A stretch of 64,000 bases of DNA from Streptomyces chartreusis (GCF_008704715.1 NZ_CP023689.1:9362001-9426000), one strand, 5' to 3'; counted from the first letter of the stretch, positions 7,619-16,496 are shown. Numbers and translations: made by a program. Notes: generated by a model from the letters alone, not told the origin.

Positions 7619-8317
7619 TCAGCCGGCGCGCAGGGTCCGCTTGGCGAGCTCGTACGCCGGCAGCATCGCCCGGTGCTCGTCGGTGTCCATCCCGCCGAGG
7701 TGGATGACGACGGGCCCCCGCTCGGTGGTGACGGCCACCGCGGACTCCTCCTTGGTCTCCTCCAGAAGCTCGCTCGTGACGAGGTACTTCACCTCCGCGC
7801 CGGACAGGCCGCCCCCCTCGAAGGCGCTGTACTTCGCCTTGCTCGCGCCGTTCTCCGCCGCCACGAACTCCTTCAGGACGGCGCGTGCGTCGTCGTCACC
7901 GGGCTTGCCGGTCCAGACGCGCAGGAAGCCGATGTTCCCCGCCGGCTTGGCGTCGACCTCGCAAGCGGCCGTGACCGGGCCCTGGTGCAGGAGCGCGTCG
8001 GCGAGCTCCTGGGCCAGCTCGCCGTCGGGCTCCGCCGAGGCGTCACCGCCGTCGGTCCCCGTGTCGATGGCCTCCGCCTCCCAGTCCTTCGCGATGTCGA
8101 AGGTGACGGGAAGCGGGCACGCCGACCCGGCCGCGCCGATCGTGCCCCCGCTCTTCACCGCCGTGTCGCTCGCGTCCGCCGTCGCGTCGGCCGATGCCGA
8201 AGCGCTCGCCGACGTCCGCGCGTCGTCCTCCGCCGCCCCCGAACAGCCCGTCAGTACTCCGGCCAGCAAAGCCACCTGGGCCAGCCGACGTCGTACGGAT
8301 CCCGCCCCCACCAGCAT
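7619..8317 (-). CDS. Secreted lipoprotein of unknown function
   Basis: 232 residues from the ATG at 8317, which has GGGAGGGGA a suitable distance upstream; a longer in-frame start lacks this. The signal peptide VRRRLAQVALLAGVLTGC ends in a lipobox (LTGC), followed by an Ala/Ser/Asp-rich linker and a mostly hydrophilic domain of about 180 residues. Two further Cys residues (in ACPLP-like and AACEVD positions) could form a disulphide. No enzymatic motif was recognised. It is convergent with the xylanase and divergent from the frameshifted gene that follows. The lipoprotein nature is firm; the function is unknown. Confidence 0.75.
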   Translation of the reverse strand: MLVGAGSVRRRLAQVALLAGVLTGCSGAAEDDARTSASASASADATADASDTAVKSGGTIGAAGSACPLPVTFDIAKDWEAEAIDTGTDGGDASAEPDGELAQELADALLHQGPVTAACEVDAKPAGNIGFLRVWTGKPGDDDARAVLKEFVAAENGASKAKYSAFEGGGLSGAEVKYLVTSELLEETKEESAVAVTTERGPVVIHLGGMDTDEHRAMLPAYELAKRTLRAG

Positions 8318-8409
8318 TTTTGTCGCTCCCCTCCCGATCTTGCTCAGGCGGCACACAGTATCCGAGACCACCGACAGGGCCGGTCCTGACCCTGCGGCAT
8401 CATGAGGTG

Positions 8410-9200
8410 ATGACCTCGCTGAGCTTCGAGCGCCACTGCGACGAGATCGTCTCCCAGACCGAACGGCTCACGGCCCATGTGCGCGGCGCGGACCTGACCG
8501 CCCCGGTGGTCACCTGCCCGGCTGGAATCTGGGGCAGTTGCTGCGGCACGTGGGCGGCGACCACCGCTGGGCGGAGGAGATCGTGCGGACCCGGGCCACC
8601 GGTCCCGTCTCCGACGACTTGGTCAACGACCTCGGCGCGTACACCGACGAGGACGCCGCCGTCCTGGTCCCGTGGCTCGTAGAGGGCGCGGAGCAGCTCG
8701 GCGCCACCCTCCGCGCCGCCGGTCCCGACGCCCTGGCGTGGAACCCCTCGGCGGACCGGTCGGCGCCGGTGTCGTTCTGGGCGCGGCGCATGACGTACGA
8801 GACCGTCGTGCACAGGGCCGACGCGGCCCTTGCCGCGGGCGCCCGGTTCGACCTCGACGGCGATCTCGCCGTCGAGGCGGTGGAGGAATGGCTGGAGTAC
8901 GCCACCTTCCCCGAGGCGTTCGAGCCCCGGCCGGACCTGCCCGACCTGCTGGGCCCCGGCCGTACGCTCCACTTCGACGCGACCGACGCCGGTGAATGGG
9001 TCGTCGACCTCACCGGCGAGCGGCCCGCCTGGCGCATCGGGGCCGGCGGGACGGCCGCGACCGCACGGGGCCCGGTGACCGACCTGCTGCTGTACTTCTA
9101 CAAGCGGCCCGCGCCCGGAGTGGCGACGACGGGCGACACCGCGCTGCTCGACCTCTGGCGGGCTCGCGCGGGCTTCTGGCTGGAGGCGCCGGAGGCGTGA
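8410..9200 (+). pseudogene. Maleylpyruvate-isomerase-family (mycothiol-dependent, DinB-like) protein, frameshifted
   Basis: The coding sequence is split over two frames. The first part (8410 to about 8519) reads MTSLSFERHCDEIV...TCP; the expected continuation GWNLGQLLRHVGGDHRWAEE appears one frame over, running to 9200. Restoring one C in the CCC run at 8517-8519 gives a continuous protein of about 263 residues with the usual layout: an N-terminal DinB-like helical bundle with candidate metal His residues, then a C-terminal domain ending in YFYKRP. Members are thought to use mycothiol as cofactor. The lesion is either a real recent frameshift or a sequencing error in a homopolymer; the downstream frame shows no decay. 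Confidence 0.8.
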
Positions 9201-9245
9201 GCCGGCCGGTGGCCCGTCTGCCACCTCGACCGCCGGACGCCTGAG

Positions 9246-9872
9246 TCAGTCCGCGGTCCGGGTGACCACCTTGATGTTGAAGGCGTGGGCGCCCAGACCG
9301 TTCGCGATGCCCATGAAGAGCAGCGCGAAGTGCTCCTGCCCGCGTGCCGTGGTGATGCCTCCGATGTCCAGCTGGGACGACTCGGCCCAGCCGAGGTCGG
9401 TGAGCAGCCGGCCGGCGGTCCGTTTGGCCTCGGTGTCCTCGCCGGACAGGAAGACGGTGCTCGGGCCGTCCAGGCTGTCCGGGGCGATCATGACGGTGGA
9501 GTCCATCGTGCACAGAGTCTTGACGACGGGGGTCCGGGGGAACGCCTCCTGGATCAGTTCCGCGAGGCTGCTGTTGGGGTGCGAGAGTTCGGTGTAGTCG
9601 TCGGTGAGGCCGACCCCGATGTCGATCAGGGGCTTGCCGGCCAGCGCCGACGCGCCGATGGAGTGCAGAAGTTCCACGGAGACCGTCCCCGGGGTGGCGT
9701 TGACGAGTACGTCCGCGTGGGCGGCCGTCGCGCTCAAGTCGGCGACCGGCAGCCCGAGTTCGGTCCGTTCCTCCGGCTTGCGCGAGCCGAGCAGGACGTC
9801 GTGCCCCGCGGCCCGCCAGCCCTGGGCCAGTGCTCGTGCGACGTTGCCGGTGCCAAGGAGTCCAATACGCAT
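9246..9872 (-). CDS. NADPH-dependent F420 reductase-like NAD(P)-binding protein
   Basis: 208 residues. The N-terminal Rossmann motif MRIGLLGTGNVARALAQGW is followed by LLGSRKPEE, where Arg and Lys after the second strand fit binding of the NADP 2'-phosphate. The rest (DVLVNATPG, VVKTLCTMDSTVM, GIANGLGAHAFNIKVV) matches the F420H2:NADP oxidoreductase/YwnB-like family. Length is typical. It may exchange hydride between NADPH and F420 or reduce a small substrate. No F420 partner gene is nearby and no strong ribosome site is visible, so the cofactor is inferred only from family. Confidence 0.75.
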   Translation of the reverse strand: MRIGLLGTGNVARALAQGWRAAGHDVLLGSRKPEERTELGLPVADLSATAAHADVLVNATPGTVSVELLHSIGASALAGKPLIDIGVGLTDDYTELSHPNSSLAELIQEAFPRTPVVKTLCTMDSTVMIAPDSLDGPSTVFLSGEDTEAKRTAGRLLTDLGWAESSQLDIGGITTARGQEHFALLFMGIANGLGAHAFNIKVVTRTAD

Positions 9873-9972
9873 GGCTCGACGCTAGGCGGGGGCGCGAGGC
9901 CCGCGAATCGGGCCGCGGGCCCAGGTGGCTCGGCACCAAGGTCGTAGTCCTGAGGTCCCGGTTCCCGGCGGT

Positions 9973-9987
9973 TTGCCGAACCGGCAA
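9973..9987. repeat. Small inverted repeat between divergent genes
   Basis: TTGCCG-AAC-CGGCAA, perfect 6-base arms, in the 222-base gap between the F420-reductase-like gene and the methyltransferase gene. It could be an operator; nothing else recognisable was seen in this gap. Confidence 0.3.
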
Positions 9988-10094
9988 GGCCGTTTGTCGG
10001 TCTTCCGCGGCGTCCCGCAGGCTTCTTCGCAGTGGACCCGACGGACCCCGCGCCCGTGCGGTCCCGCCACGACACCTGCGCATCGGGAGGCGAC

Positions 10095-10742
10095 ATGACC
10101 GAGACCCACCCCTTGAAGGCCGCCGAGTTCTGGGAGGCCCGCTACCGCGACGGCGGCCGGCTGTGGAGCGGCCGGCCCAACAAGCTGCTCGTCCGCGAAG
10201 CCTCCGACCTCGCCCCGGGCAGCGCCCTCGACCTCGGCTGCGGCGAAGGGGCCGACGCGGTGTGGCTCGCCTCGCGCGGCTGGCGGGTCACCGGCGTCGA
10301 CATCTCCCGCACGGCCCTGGAGCGGGCCGCCGGGCACGCCGTCGAGGCCGGGGTGGGCGAACTCGCCGCCTGGGAACGCCATGTACTGGGCGAGACGTTC
10401 CCCCAGGGGTCCTTCGACCTGGTGAACGCGCAGTTCCTCCAGTCGCCGGTCGAGTTCGACCAGCGGTCCGTCCTGCGGCAGGCGGCGCAGGCCGTCGCGC
10501 CCGGCGGCACCCTGCTGATCGTCATGCACGCCGGCTGGCCGTCCTGGCAGAGCGAACCGCCCTTCGAGGCGCGGTTCCCGACCCTGGACGGCGTCCTCGA
10601 CGAACTCGCCCTGCCGGAGACCGACTGGACCGTGCAGACGGTCGAGACGGTGCGCAGCGTGAGCGTGTCGCCCGAGGGCGTGGAAGGCTTCCGGGACGAC
10701 AACGTCTGGCGCGCGCGCCGGGCTCACACCCCTCGCACCTGA
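10095..10742 (+). CDS. Class I SAM-dependent methyltransferase
   Basis: 215 residues from the ATG at 10095, which has GGGAGG 4 bases upstream. Motif I is ALDLGCGEGADAVWLA, motif II GVDISRTALERA, then FDLVNAQFL and a post-II LRQAAQAVAPGG. The opening FWEARYRDGGRLWSGRPN resembles the thiopurine/tellurite-type (TehB-like) small methyltransferases. The substrate is not deducible. It is a single gene on the plus strand, convergent with cchA, with a hairpin between them. Confidence 0.85.
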   Translation: MTETHPLKAAEFWEARYRDGGRLWSGRPNKLLVREASDLAPGSALDLGCGEGADAVWLASRGWRVTGVDISRTALERAAGHAVEAGVGELAAWERHVLGETFPQGSFDLVNAQFLQSPVEFDQRSVLRQAAQAVAPGGTLLIVMHAGWPSWQSEPPFEARFPTLDGVLDELALPETDWTVQTVETVRSVSVSPEGVEGFRDDNVWRARRAHTPRT

Positions 10743-10768
10743 CGGCCGGACCGTGACGCGGACGAGCG

Positions 10769-10798
10769 CCGCCGCGCGGACCGGGATCCGCGCGGCGG
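10769..10798. terminator. Hairpin terminator between convergent genes
   Basis: Perfect 12-base stem CCGCCGCGCGGA / TCCGCGCGGCGG with a 6-base loop, 26 bases after the methyltransferase stop and 20 bases beyond the cchA stop. It probably serves both directions and marks the left boundary of the siderophore cluster. Confidence 0.75.
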
Positions 10799-10817
10799 TG
10801 GTTCTCGTGGGGCCGGG

Positions 10818-11762
10818 TCAGGGACGGCTCGTCAGGTAGCCGCCCATGGTGGTGAAGTACTCGGTCGCACCCAACTCCCGCCCGTCCTCGGTGCGGACAC
10901 GCGTGATCGCCAGACCATGGTTGCGGCCGGTACGGGCGTCGGCGCCGGCGACGATCACGACGCCGTCGCCCTCGCGGTAGAAGACCCGGCCGGGCGTGCC
11001 GCCGTAAAGGCCCTGGGAGACCTCGGCCGCCAGTACTTCGAGCCGCTTGCCCTTGTGGAAGGTGAACGCGCTCGGGTAGGGCTCGGACTGGGCGCGGATC
11101 AGGCGCTGGAGGTCCTCCGCCGGCCAGGTCCAGTCGATGCGGCTGTCCTCGATGGACCTCTTGTGGAAGAAGCTGGCCTTCGACCGGTCCTGCTTGGTGA
11201 ACTCCGTCTGTCCCGCGGCGATGAGGCCGAGCGCGCCGATGGTGACCGGGGCGATGAGATCGACGGTCTTGTGGAACAGGTCGGTGGCCGTGTCCGTCGG
11301 GCCGACCGGCACCGCCTCCTGCCGGACGATGTCACCCGCGTCGAGCTCGTCGTTCATCATGTGCGCGGTGACGCCCACTTCGGGTTCGCCGTTGATCAGG
11401 GCCCAGATCAGGGGCGAGAAGCCGGCGTACTTCGGCAGCAGCGAGTCGTGCACGTTCAGCGTGCCGTGGCGCGGGAGGTCGAAGATGCGCGGCGGGATCC
11501 AGGTCCGCCAGTTGTTGGCCACGATGATGTCCGGATCGGCCTCCTTGAGGCGCTCGAACAGCGCGTCGTCAGGGCGGTTGCGGATCACCACCGGGACGCG
11601 GTGCTCCTCGGCGAGGTCGGCGACGGAGTCGCTCCAGATCTTCTCGTAGGCGTGCTCGCTCCTGGGATGTGTGACGACCAGGACCACGTCGTGTTCGGAG
11701 TCCAGGAGGGCTTGAAGGGTGCGATGCCCCCAGGTCTGGTAGCCGAACATGACGACCCGCAT
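10818..11762 (-). CDS. cchA: N5-hydroxyornithine formyltransferase, coelichelin biosynthesis
   Basis: 314 residues from the ATG at 11762, chosen because GAGGAGG precedes it; a longer in-frame start has no such site. The protein has a formyl-tetrahydrofolate transferase fold: RVVMFGYQTWGHRTLQALL at the N-terminus, NNWRTWIPP, then the catalytic segment GTLNVHDSLLPKYAGFSP with the conserved His and later GVTAHMMNDELDAGDIV with the Asp. The C-terminal domain (about 205-314) is of the Fmt type. It formylates N5-hydroxyornithine to give the hydroxamate building block of coelichelin. It is divergent from cchB, and two iron boxes lie in the shared upstream region. Confidence 0.92.
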   Translation of the reverse strand: MRVVMFGYQTWGHRTLQALLDSEHDVVLVVTHPRSEHAYEKIWSDSVADLAEEHRVPVVIRNRPDDALFERLKEADPDIIVANNWRTWIPPRIFDLPRHGTLNVHDSLLPKYAGFSPLIWALINGEPEVGVTAHMMNDELDAGDIVRQEAVPVGPTDTATDLFHKTVDLIAPVTIGALGLIAAGQTEFTKQDRSKASFFHKRSIEDSRIDWTWPAEDLQRLIRAQSEPYPSAFTFHKGKRLEVLAAEVSQGLYGGTPGRVFYREGDGVVIVAGADARTGRNHGLAITRVRTEDGRELGATEYFTTMGGYLTSRP

Positions 11763-11799
11763 GGGCTTCCTCCTCAAAGCAGGGACTGACCGAGAGAAG

Positions 11800-11818
11800 T
11801 AAAGCAAGGCTTGCCTTA
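11800..11818. promoter_or_regulatory. Iron box (DmdR-type), cchA side
   Basis: TAAAGCAAGGCTTGCCTTA: 9-base arms with one mismatch around a central base, matching the layout of the DtxR/DmdR iron box. It lies 38 bases upstream of the cchA start, within its likely promoter. Confidence 0.8.
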
Positions 11819-11894
11819 GTGCACAACGGGCCTATGTGTGCTCCCAGTTGAGGTGGGGGTCGTCAGGACTGGGCCTATCGACAGCTCCACAGGA

Positions 11895-11913
11895 TTAGCT
11901 TAGGCTCACCTAA
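11895..11913. promoter_or_regulatory. Iron box (DmdR-type), cchB side
   Basis: TTAGCTTAGGCTCACCTAA, one base different from the streptomycete iron-box consensus TTAGGTTAGGCTCACCTAA. It lies 86 bases upstream of cchB. It predicts repression of the cchB operon by iron-loaded DmdR. Confidence 0.88.
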
Positions 11914-11999
11914 GTTCCCGGTTCGCCGTTCTGTCAGCGTGCCCGCTCCTCGTACTTTCCCGCGCCTGACAGGCGACTGCCCCGCACGATGGGAGAGAC

Positions 12000-13355
12000 A
12001 TGTCACGGGTTCTTCCTGGTGACGCAACATCGGTTCACGACCTCATTGGCATCGGTTTCGGACCGTCCAATGTCGCCATGGCGATCGCGCTCAGCGAGCA
12101 CAACGCACAGGCCGCGCAGCACGAGGTGATCACGGCTCGGTTCTTCGAGCAGCAGCCCTCCTTCGGCTGGCATCGCGGCATGCTCATCGACGACGCGACC
12201 ATGCAGGTGTCCTTCCTCAAGGACCTGGTGACGCTTCGGAACCCGGCCAGCGATTTCAGCTTCCTCTGCTACCTGAAGAGCAAGGGTCGGCTGATCGACT
12301 TCATCAACCACAAGAACCTGTTCCCGCTGCGGGTGGAGTTCCACGACTACTTCGAGTGGGCCGCGGCCAAGGTCGAGGACATGGTGTCCTACGGCCACGA
12401 GGTGGTCGGCGTGGCGCCCGTCGTCCGTGACGGGACCGTGGAGTACCTGGAGGTGACGGTCCGTTCGGGCGAGGGTCTGGTCGTCCACCGGGCCCGCAAC
12501 CTCGTCATCGGAACCGGGCTGCGTCCGCTCATGCCGGAAGGGGTGGAGCGGGGCGAGCGCGTCTGGCACAACTCCGAATTACTCGCGAAGGTCGACGAGT
12601 TGGAGGGCGTGTCACCCTCCCGCTTCATCGTCGTGGGCGCCGGGCAGAGCGCCGCGGAGAACGTGGCCTACCTGCACCGCCGCTTCCCCGAGGCCGAGAT
12701 CTGCGCGGTCTTCTCCCGCTACGGGTACAGCCCCGCCGATGACAGCAGCTTCGCCAACCGGATCTTCGACCCCGGGGCGGTCGACGAGTACTTCGCGGCG
12801 CCCGAGAGCGTCAAGCGCCGGCTGATGGACTACCACGGCAACACGAACTACTCCGTGGTGGACATCGATCTCATCGACGACCTGTACCGGCAGATGTACC
12901 AGGAGAAGGTCCTCGGCAACGAGCGGCTCCGCTTCCTGAACGTGTCCCGCCTCACCGACGTCAAGGAGACGCCGGACAAGGTCCGCGCCACCGTGACCTC
13001 GCTCGTCACCGGCGACGAGACACCCCTCGACGCGGACGTGGTCGTCCTCGCGACCGGCTACAGCCCCGCCGACCCCCTCGGCCTCCTCGGTGAGGTCGCC
13101 GACCACTGCCTGCGCGACGACGAGGGCCGCGTCCGCGTCGAGCGCGACTACCGCATCGCGACCGACCTCGACCTGCGCTGCGGCATCTACCTCCAGGGCG
13201 GTACGGAGCACACCCACGGCATCACGTCGTCCCTGCTCTCCAACACCTCCATCAGGGTCGGCGAGATCCTGGACTCGCTCCTGGACCGGGGCCGCAAGTC
13301 CGCCTCCGACGAGGCCCGGACGGTCGTGGACGGAACCGGCAGCACCGCCCGCTAG
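12000..13355 (+). CDS. cchB: L-ornithine N5-monooxygenase, coelichelin biosynthesis
   Basis: 451 residues, typical for the SidA/PvdA/IucD class of flavin N-hydroxylases. FAD loop GIGFGPSN at about 17-24, NADPH loop VVGAGQSAAENVAYL at about 211-225, the ATGYSP motif, and the C-terminal GGTEHTHGITSSLLSNTSIR. It hydroxylates the side-chain amine of ornithine using NADPH and oxygen, the first committed step for both hydroxyornithine and formyl-hydroxyornithine. GGGAGAG precedes the ATG. Codon 194 (12579-12581) is TTA, so full translation should need the bldA tRNA. An iron box lies upstream. It starts the run of cch genes on this strand, with cchC 30 bases later. Confidence 0.95.
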   Translation: MSRVLPGDATSVHDLIGIGFGPSNVAMAIALSEHNAQAAQHEVITARFFEQQPSFGWHRGMLIDDATMQVSFLKDLVTLRNPASDFSFLCYLKSKGRLIDFINHKNLFPLRVEFHDYFEWAAAKVEDMVSYGHEVVGVAPVVRDGTVEYLEVTVRSGEGLVVHRARNLVIGTGLRPLMPEGVERGERVWHNSELLAKVDELEGVSPSRFIVVGAGQSAAENVAYLHRRFPEAEICAVFSRYGYSPADDSSFANRIFDPGAVDEYFAAPESVKRRLMDYHGNTNYSVVDIDLIDDLYRQMYQEKVLGNERLRFLNVSRLTDVKETPDKVRATVTSLVTGDETPLDADVVVLATGYSPADPLGLLGEVADHCLRDDEGRVRVERDYRIATDLDLRCGIYLQGGTEHTHGITSSLLSNTSIRVGEILDSLLDRGRKSASDEARTVVDGTGSTAR

Positions 13356-13385
13356 TCCGCGATCAAAGGGATAACGTACGTCCAC

Positions 13386-14444
13386 ATGGGCACGACTGCA
13401 CTGGAACGCCCCACGTCCAGGGGCACAACACAGGCCCGCCGGCGGCGGGTTGTGGGTTTGAGCACGCTGGTGGTGCTCCTCGTGATCGCGGGGGCGGTGT
13501 CGTTGGCTGTCGGTGCGCGCGCGTTGAGCCCTGCGGACGTGTGGCACGGGCTGTTCGCGGCGCCGGACTCCGACCAACGGCTCACCGAGATCAGGCTCAT
13601 CGTGCAGACCGTGCGCGTTCCCCGGACGGTGCTCGCGATCGTCGCGGGCATCGCCCTGGGCGTCGGCGGGGCACTGATCCAGGGGTACACACGCAACCCG
13701 ATCGCCGACACGGGCCTGCTGGGGGTGAACACCGGTGCCTCGTTCGCGGTGGTGGCGGCGATCGCCCTGTTCGGGTTCGACGACCCGTTCCAGTACGTCT
13801 GGTTCGCCTTCCTCGGGGCCGCGGCCGCGGGTGTCGTCGTGTTCGGGCTGGCGAGCATCGGCAGGGGCGCCGGCAATCCGTTGACGCTCGCGCTGGCCGG
13901 GCAGGGGGTCGCGGTGTTCCTCGCGGCGATGACGACCGCGGTCGCGCTGGGGGACAAGGAGTCGCTGAACGCGCTGCGGTTCTGGAACGCGGGATCCGTC
14001 GCCGGTGTCGGCTTCGACGTCATCTGGCCGGTGACCGGATTCATCGTCGTCGGGCTGGTCCTGGCGGTGACCACGCTGCCCGCCATCAACCTCCTCAACC
14101 TGGGCGACGACGTGGCACGGGGGCTGGGCGTGAACATCGCGCTGAGCCGGACCGTGGGCATCGCCGCCATCACCCTGCTGGCGGGCGCGGCGACGGCGGC
14201 GTGCGGCCCCATCGCGTTCCTCGGACTCATGGTCGCCCATGTGGCCCGCTATCTGACCGGACCGGACTATCGCTGGCTGGTGCCGTACGCCGGTCTGCTC
14301 GGAGCCGTCATCCTGCTGGCCTGTGACATCGTGGGCCGACTGGTGGTGCGACCGAGCGAGTTGGACGCGGGAGTCCTCGTGGCTCTCCTGGGCGCCCCCT
14401 TCTTCGCGGTCCTGGTGTGGCGCGGAAAGTTCAAGAGCGCATGA
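13386..14444 (+). CDS. cchC: Ferri-siderophore ABC transporter permease
   Basis: 352 residues of the FecCD/BtuC type with about nine or ten hydrophobic segments. Family markers include RVPRTVLAIVAGIALGVGGALIQGYTRNPIADTGLLGVNTGA and, near the C-terminus, GPIAFLGLMVAHVARYLTGPDYRWLVPYAGLLGA, the loop that contacts the ATPase. It pairs with CchD to form the channel for ferri-coelichelin import. It ends in an ATGA overlap with cchD, so the two permeases should be made in equal amounts. The ribosome site is weak; possible starts are not well resolved. Confidence 0.92.
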   Translation: MGTTALERPTSRGTTQARRRRVVGLSTLVVLLVIAGAVSLAVGARALSPADVWHGLFAAPDSDQRLTEIRLIVQTVRVPRTVLAIVAGIALGVGGALIQGYTRNPIADTGLLGVNTGASFAVVAAIALFGFDDPFQYVWFAFLGAAAAGVVVFGLASIGRGAGNPLTLALAGQGVAVFLAAMTTAVALGDKESLNALRFWNAGSVAGVGFDVIWPVTGFIVVGLVLAVTTLPAINLLNLGDDVARGLGVNIALSRTVGIAAITLLAGAATAACGPIAFLGLMVAHVARYLTGPDYRWLVPYAGLLGAVILLACDIVGRLVVRPSELDAGVLVALLGAPFFAVLVWRGKFKSA

Positions 14445-15580
14445 GCGGCAAGGACTTGAGGCCGAGCGGGCCCGGCATGCGGCCGGACGGGGCAGAGGTG
14501 CGGCCGAACCTGCGGGACACGAGGCCGGCGATGACGCCCGGCGTACGTCTTGGGACCGTGTCGTTCGTCTGGCGCCCCTGGAACGTGCTCGTCACCGTGC
14601 TGCTGGCCGCCGCGGCCTTCCTGGTGTTCTGCCTGTCCATCGGCATCGGGGACTTCCCCATCGGCCTGGACCAGGTGATCGCCACGCTTCTCGGCAGGGG
14701 CGAGCAGGTCGACGAGTTCGTCATCATGGACCTGCGGATGCCGCGGGCGCTGGCCGGACTCGTCGTCGGGGTCGCGCTGGGAGTGTCCGGGGCGATCACA
14801 CAGTCCGTCGCCCGCAATCCGCTGGCCAGTCCCGACATCCTCGGGATCACCGGGGGCGCCAGCGCGGTCGCGGTGTTCCTGGTGACCGTGTCCGGTGGGA
14901 CCGCCGCGGCGGTCGTCAACGCCGTGGGCCTCTCCGCGGCCGCGCTCGCCGGCGGGCTCGGCACCGGACTCCTGGTGTACTTCCTGGCCTGGCGGCGCGG
15001 GATCGACGGGTTCCGGCTCATCCTCATCGGCATCTCGGTGAGCGCCGTGATGGAGGCGATCACCACCTGGCTGCTGGCGACGGCCGACATCAGGGACGTG
15101 GCCAGGGCCCAGGCCTGGCTGGTCGGTTCGCTGGACGGCCGGTCGTGGGACGAGGTCCGGGTGGCGATCTGGGGAACGCTCGTCCTCCTGGTCGTGGTCG
15201 GTGGGGTCTCCTTCCAGTTCAAACCGCTGCACCTCGGCGACGACGTCGCCGCGGGCCTGGGCGTGCGGTACACGAGGGTGCGTGCGGTGCTGTTGCTGTG
15301 CGCGGTCCTGCTGGCCGGCGTGGCGGTGAGCGCCGCGGGTCCGGTCCCGTTCGTCGCGCTGGTGGCGCCGCAGGTCGCCATGCGACTGGTGAGATGCCCG
15401 ACGCCGCCGATCGTGGCGTCCGGCGTGGTGGGCGCCCTGCTGCTGATCGGTGCGGACCTGGTCGCGCGCACGGCACTGCCGATCGGCCTCCCGGTCGGCG
15501 TGGTCACCGCCGCGATCGGCGGTCCCTTCCTCGTCTATCTGCTGGTCCGTGCCAACCTCAGACTGCCGGGGCAAGGGTGA
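14441..15580 (+). CDS. cchD: Ferri-siderophore ABC transporter permease
   Basis: 379 residues, second FecCD-type permease. The first 45 residues are a hydrophilic, Pro/Arg-rich cytoplasmic extension; then come about nine or ten membrane segments. Markers: LRMPRALAGLVVGVALGVSGAITQSVARNPLASPDILGITGGA and AGPVPFVALVAPQVAMRLVRCP near the C-terminus. The start at 14441 overlaps the cchC stop (ATGA). It forms the heterodimeric channel with CchC and is driven by CchE. It overlaps or abuts the cchE reading frame downstream. Confidence 0.92.
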   Translation: MSGKDLRPSGPGMRPDGAEVRPNLRDTRPAMTPGVRLGTVSFVWRPWNVLVTVLLAAAAFLVFCLSIGIGDFPIGLDQVIATLLGRGEQVDEFVIMDLRMPRALAGLVVGVALGVSGAITQSVARNPLASPDILGITGGASAVAVFLVTVSGGTAAAVVNAVGLSAAALAGGLGTGLLVYFLAWRRGIDGFRLILIGISVSAVMEAITTWLLATADIRDVARAQAWLVGSLDGRSWDEVRVAIWGTLVLLVVVGGVSFQFKPLHLGDDVAAGLGVRYTRVRAVLLLCAVLLAGVAVSAAGPVPFVALVAPQVAMRLVRCPTPPIVASGVVGALLLIGADLVARTALPIGLPVGVVTAAIGGPFLVYLLVRANLRLPGQG

Positions 15581-15606
15581 ACAAGCCTGAACGGAGGGGG
15601 GACCCT

Positions 15607-16446
15607 GTGGGGGCTCAGCACACTGTGACCGAGGTCGCCGCGGCAGTCGACGCCACACGGCTGGCGGCCGACGGCGTCAGCGTCGGGTACGGCGCCCGGA
15701 CGGTCATCGAGGATCTGGACGTGGCGATCCCGTCCGGGGTCGTCACCACGATCATCGGGCCCAACGGCTGCGGGAAGTCGACCCTGTTGCGGACGCTGTC
15801 GCGGCTGCTCAAGCCGACCAGGGGGACGGTCGTCCTGGACGGCGACGACATCGGCAGGCTCCGGACGAGGGACGTCGCGAAGAAGCTGGGCCTGCTGCCG
15901 CAGGCACCGGTCGCGCCGGAGGGGCTGACGGTGGCCGACCTGGTCGCCAGGGGACGCCATCCGCACCAGAGCTGGCTGCGGCAGTGGTCGTCGGACGACG
16001 CCGCCGTCGTGGAGCGCGCGCTGGCCATGACCGGGGTCTCGGACCTGGGCGACCGCCCGGTCGACTCGTTGTCCGGCGGACAGCGTCAACGCGTCTGGAT
16101 CTCCATGACGTTGGCCCAGGGCACCGATCTGCTGCTGCTGGACGAACCGACCACCTATCTCGACCTCGCGCACGCGATCGACGTACTCGACCTGGTGGAC
16201 GACCTGCACGAGTCGGGGTGCACGGTGGTCATGGTCCTGCACGACCTCAACCTGGCCACGCGCTACAGCGACAACCTCGTGGTGATGAAGGAGGGTTCGA
16301 TCCTGGCGCAGGGTCACCCACGTGACGTGATCACCGCCGAACTGCTGCACGAGGCGTTCGGACTGCGCGCCATGGTGATCGACGATCCGGTGGGGGACCG
16401 GCCCCTGATCGTGCCGATCGGTCGTGCACACGTTCAACTCCCCTAG
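15607..16446 (+). CDS. cchE: Ferri-siderophore ABC transporter ATPase
   Basis: 279 residues of the FepC/BtuD type. Walker A GPNGCGKST, Q-loop LLPQAPVAPEGLTV, signature LSGGQRQRVWI, Walker B LLLLDEPTTYLD, H-loop VLHDLN. The GTG at 15607 has GGAGGGGG about 7 bases upstream; the GTG at 15577, overlapping the cchD stop as GTGA, is an alternative that would add 10 residues. It powers import through CchC/CchD of ferri-coelichelin delivered by CchF. It is the last gene before the iron box that precedes cchF. Confidence 0.93.
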   Translation: MGAQHTVTEVAAAVDATRLAADGVSVGYGARTVIEDLDVAIPSGVVTTIIGPNGCGKSTLLRTLSRLLKPTRGTVVLDGDDIGRLRTRDVAKKLGLLPQAPVAPEGLTVADLVARGRHPHQSWLRQWSSDDAAVVERALAMTGVSDLGDRPVDSLSGGQRQRVWISMTLAQGTDLLLLDEPTTYLDLAHAIDVLDLVDDLHESGCTVVMVLHDLNLATRYSDNLVVMKEGSILAQGHPRDVITAELLHEAFGLRAMVIDDPVGDRPLIVPIGRAHVQLP

Positions 16447-16467
16447 ATCGTATTGAAGTTGGAGAGG

Positions 16468-16486
16468 TTAGGCTAGGCTTACCTCA
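16468..16486. promoter_or_regulatory. Iron box (DmdR-type) upstream of cchF
   Basis: TTAGGCTAGGCTTACCTCA matches the iron-box consensus with about three mismatches, in the 112-base gap before cchF. It suggests a second iron-controlled promoter within the cluster, driving cchF-cchI. Confidence 0.75.
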
Positions 16487-16496
16487 TCCGCCCACG

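Noticed and set aside
14323..15606. In-frame extension upstream of cchE over the cchD gene
   Set aside because: The extra residues are Arg/Gly-rich out-of-frame translation of cchD; the ATPase fold begins shortly after the GTG at 15607, which has its own ribosome site.
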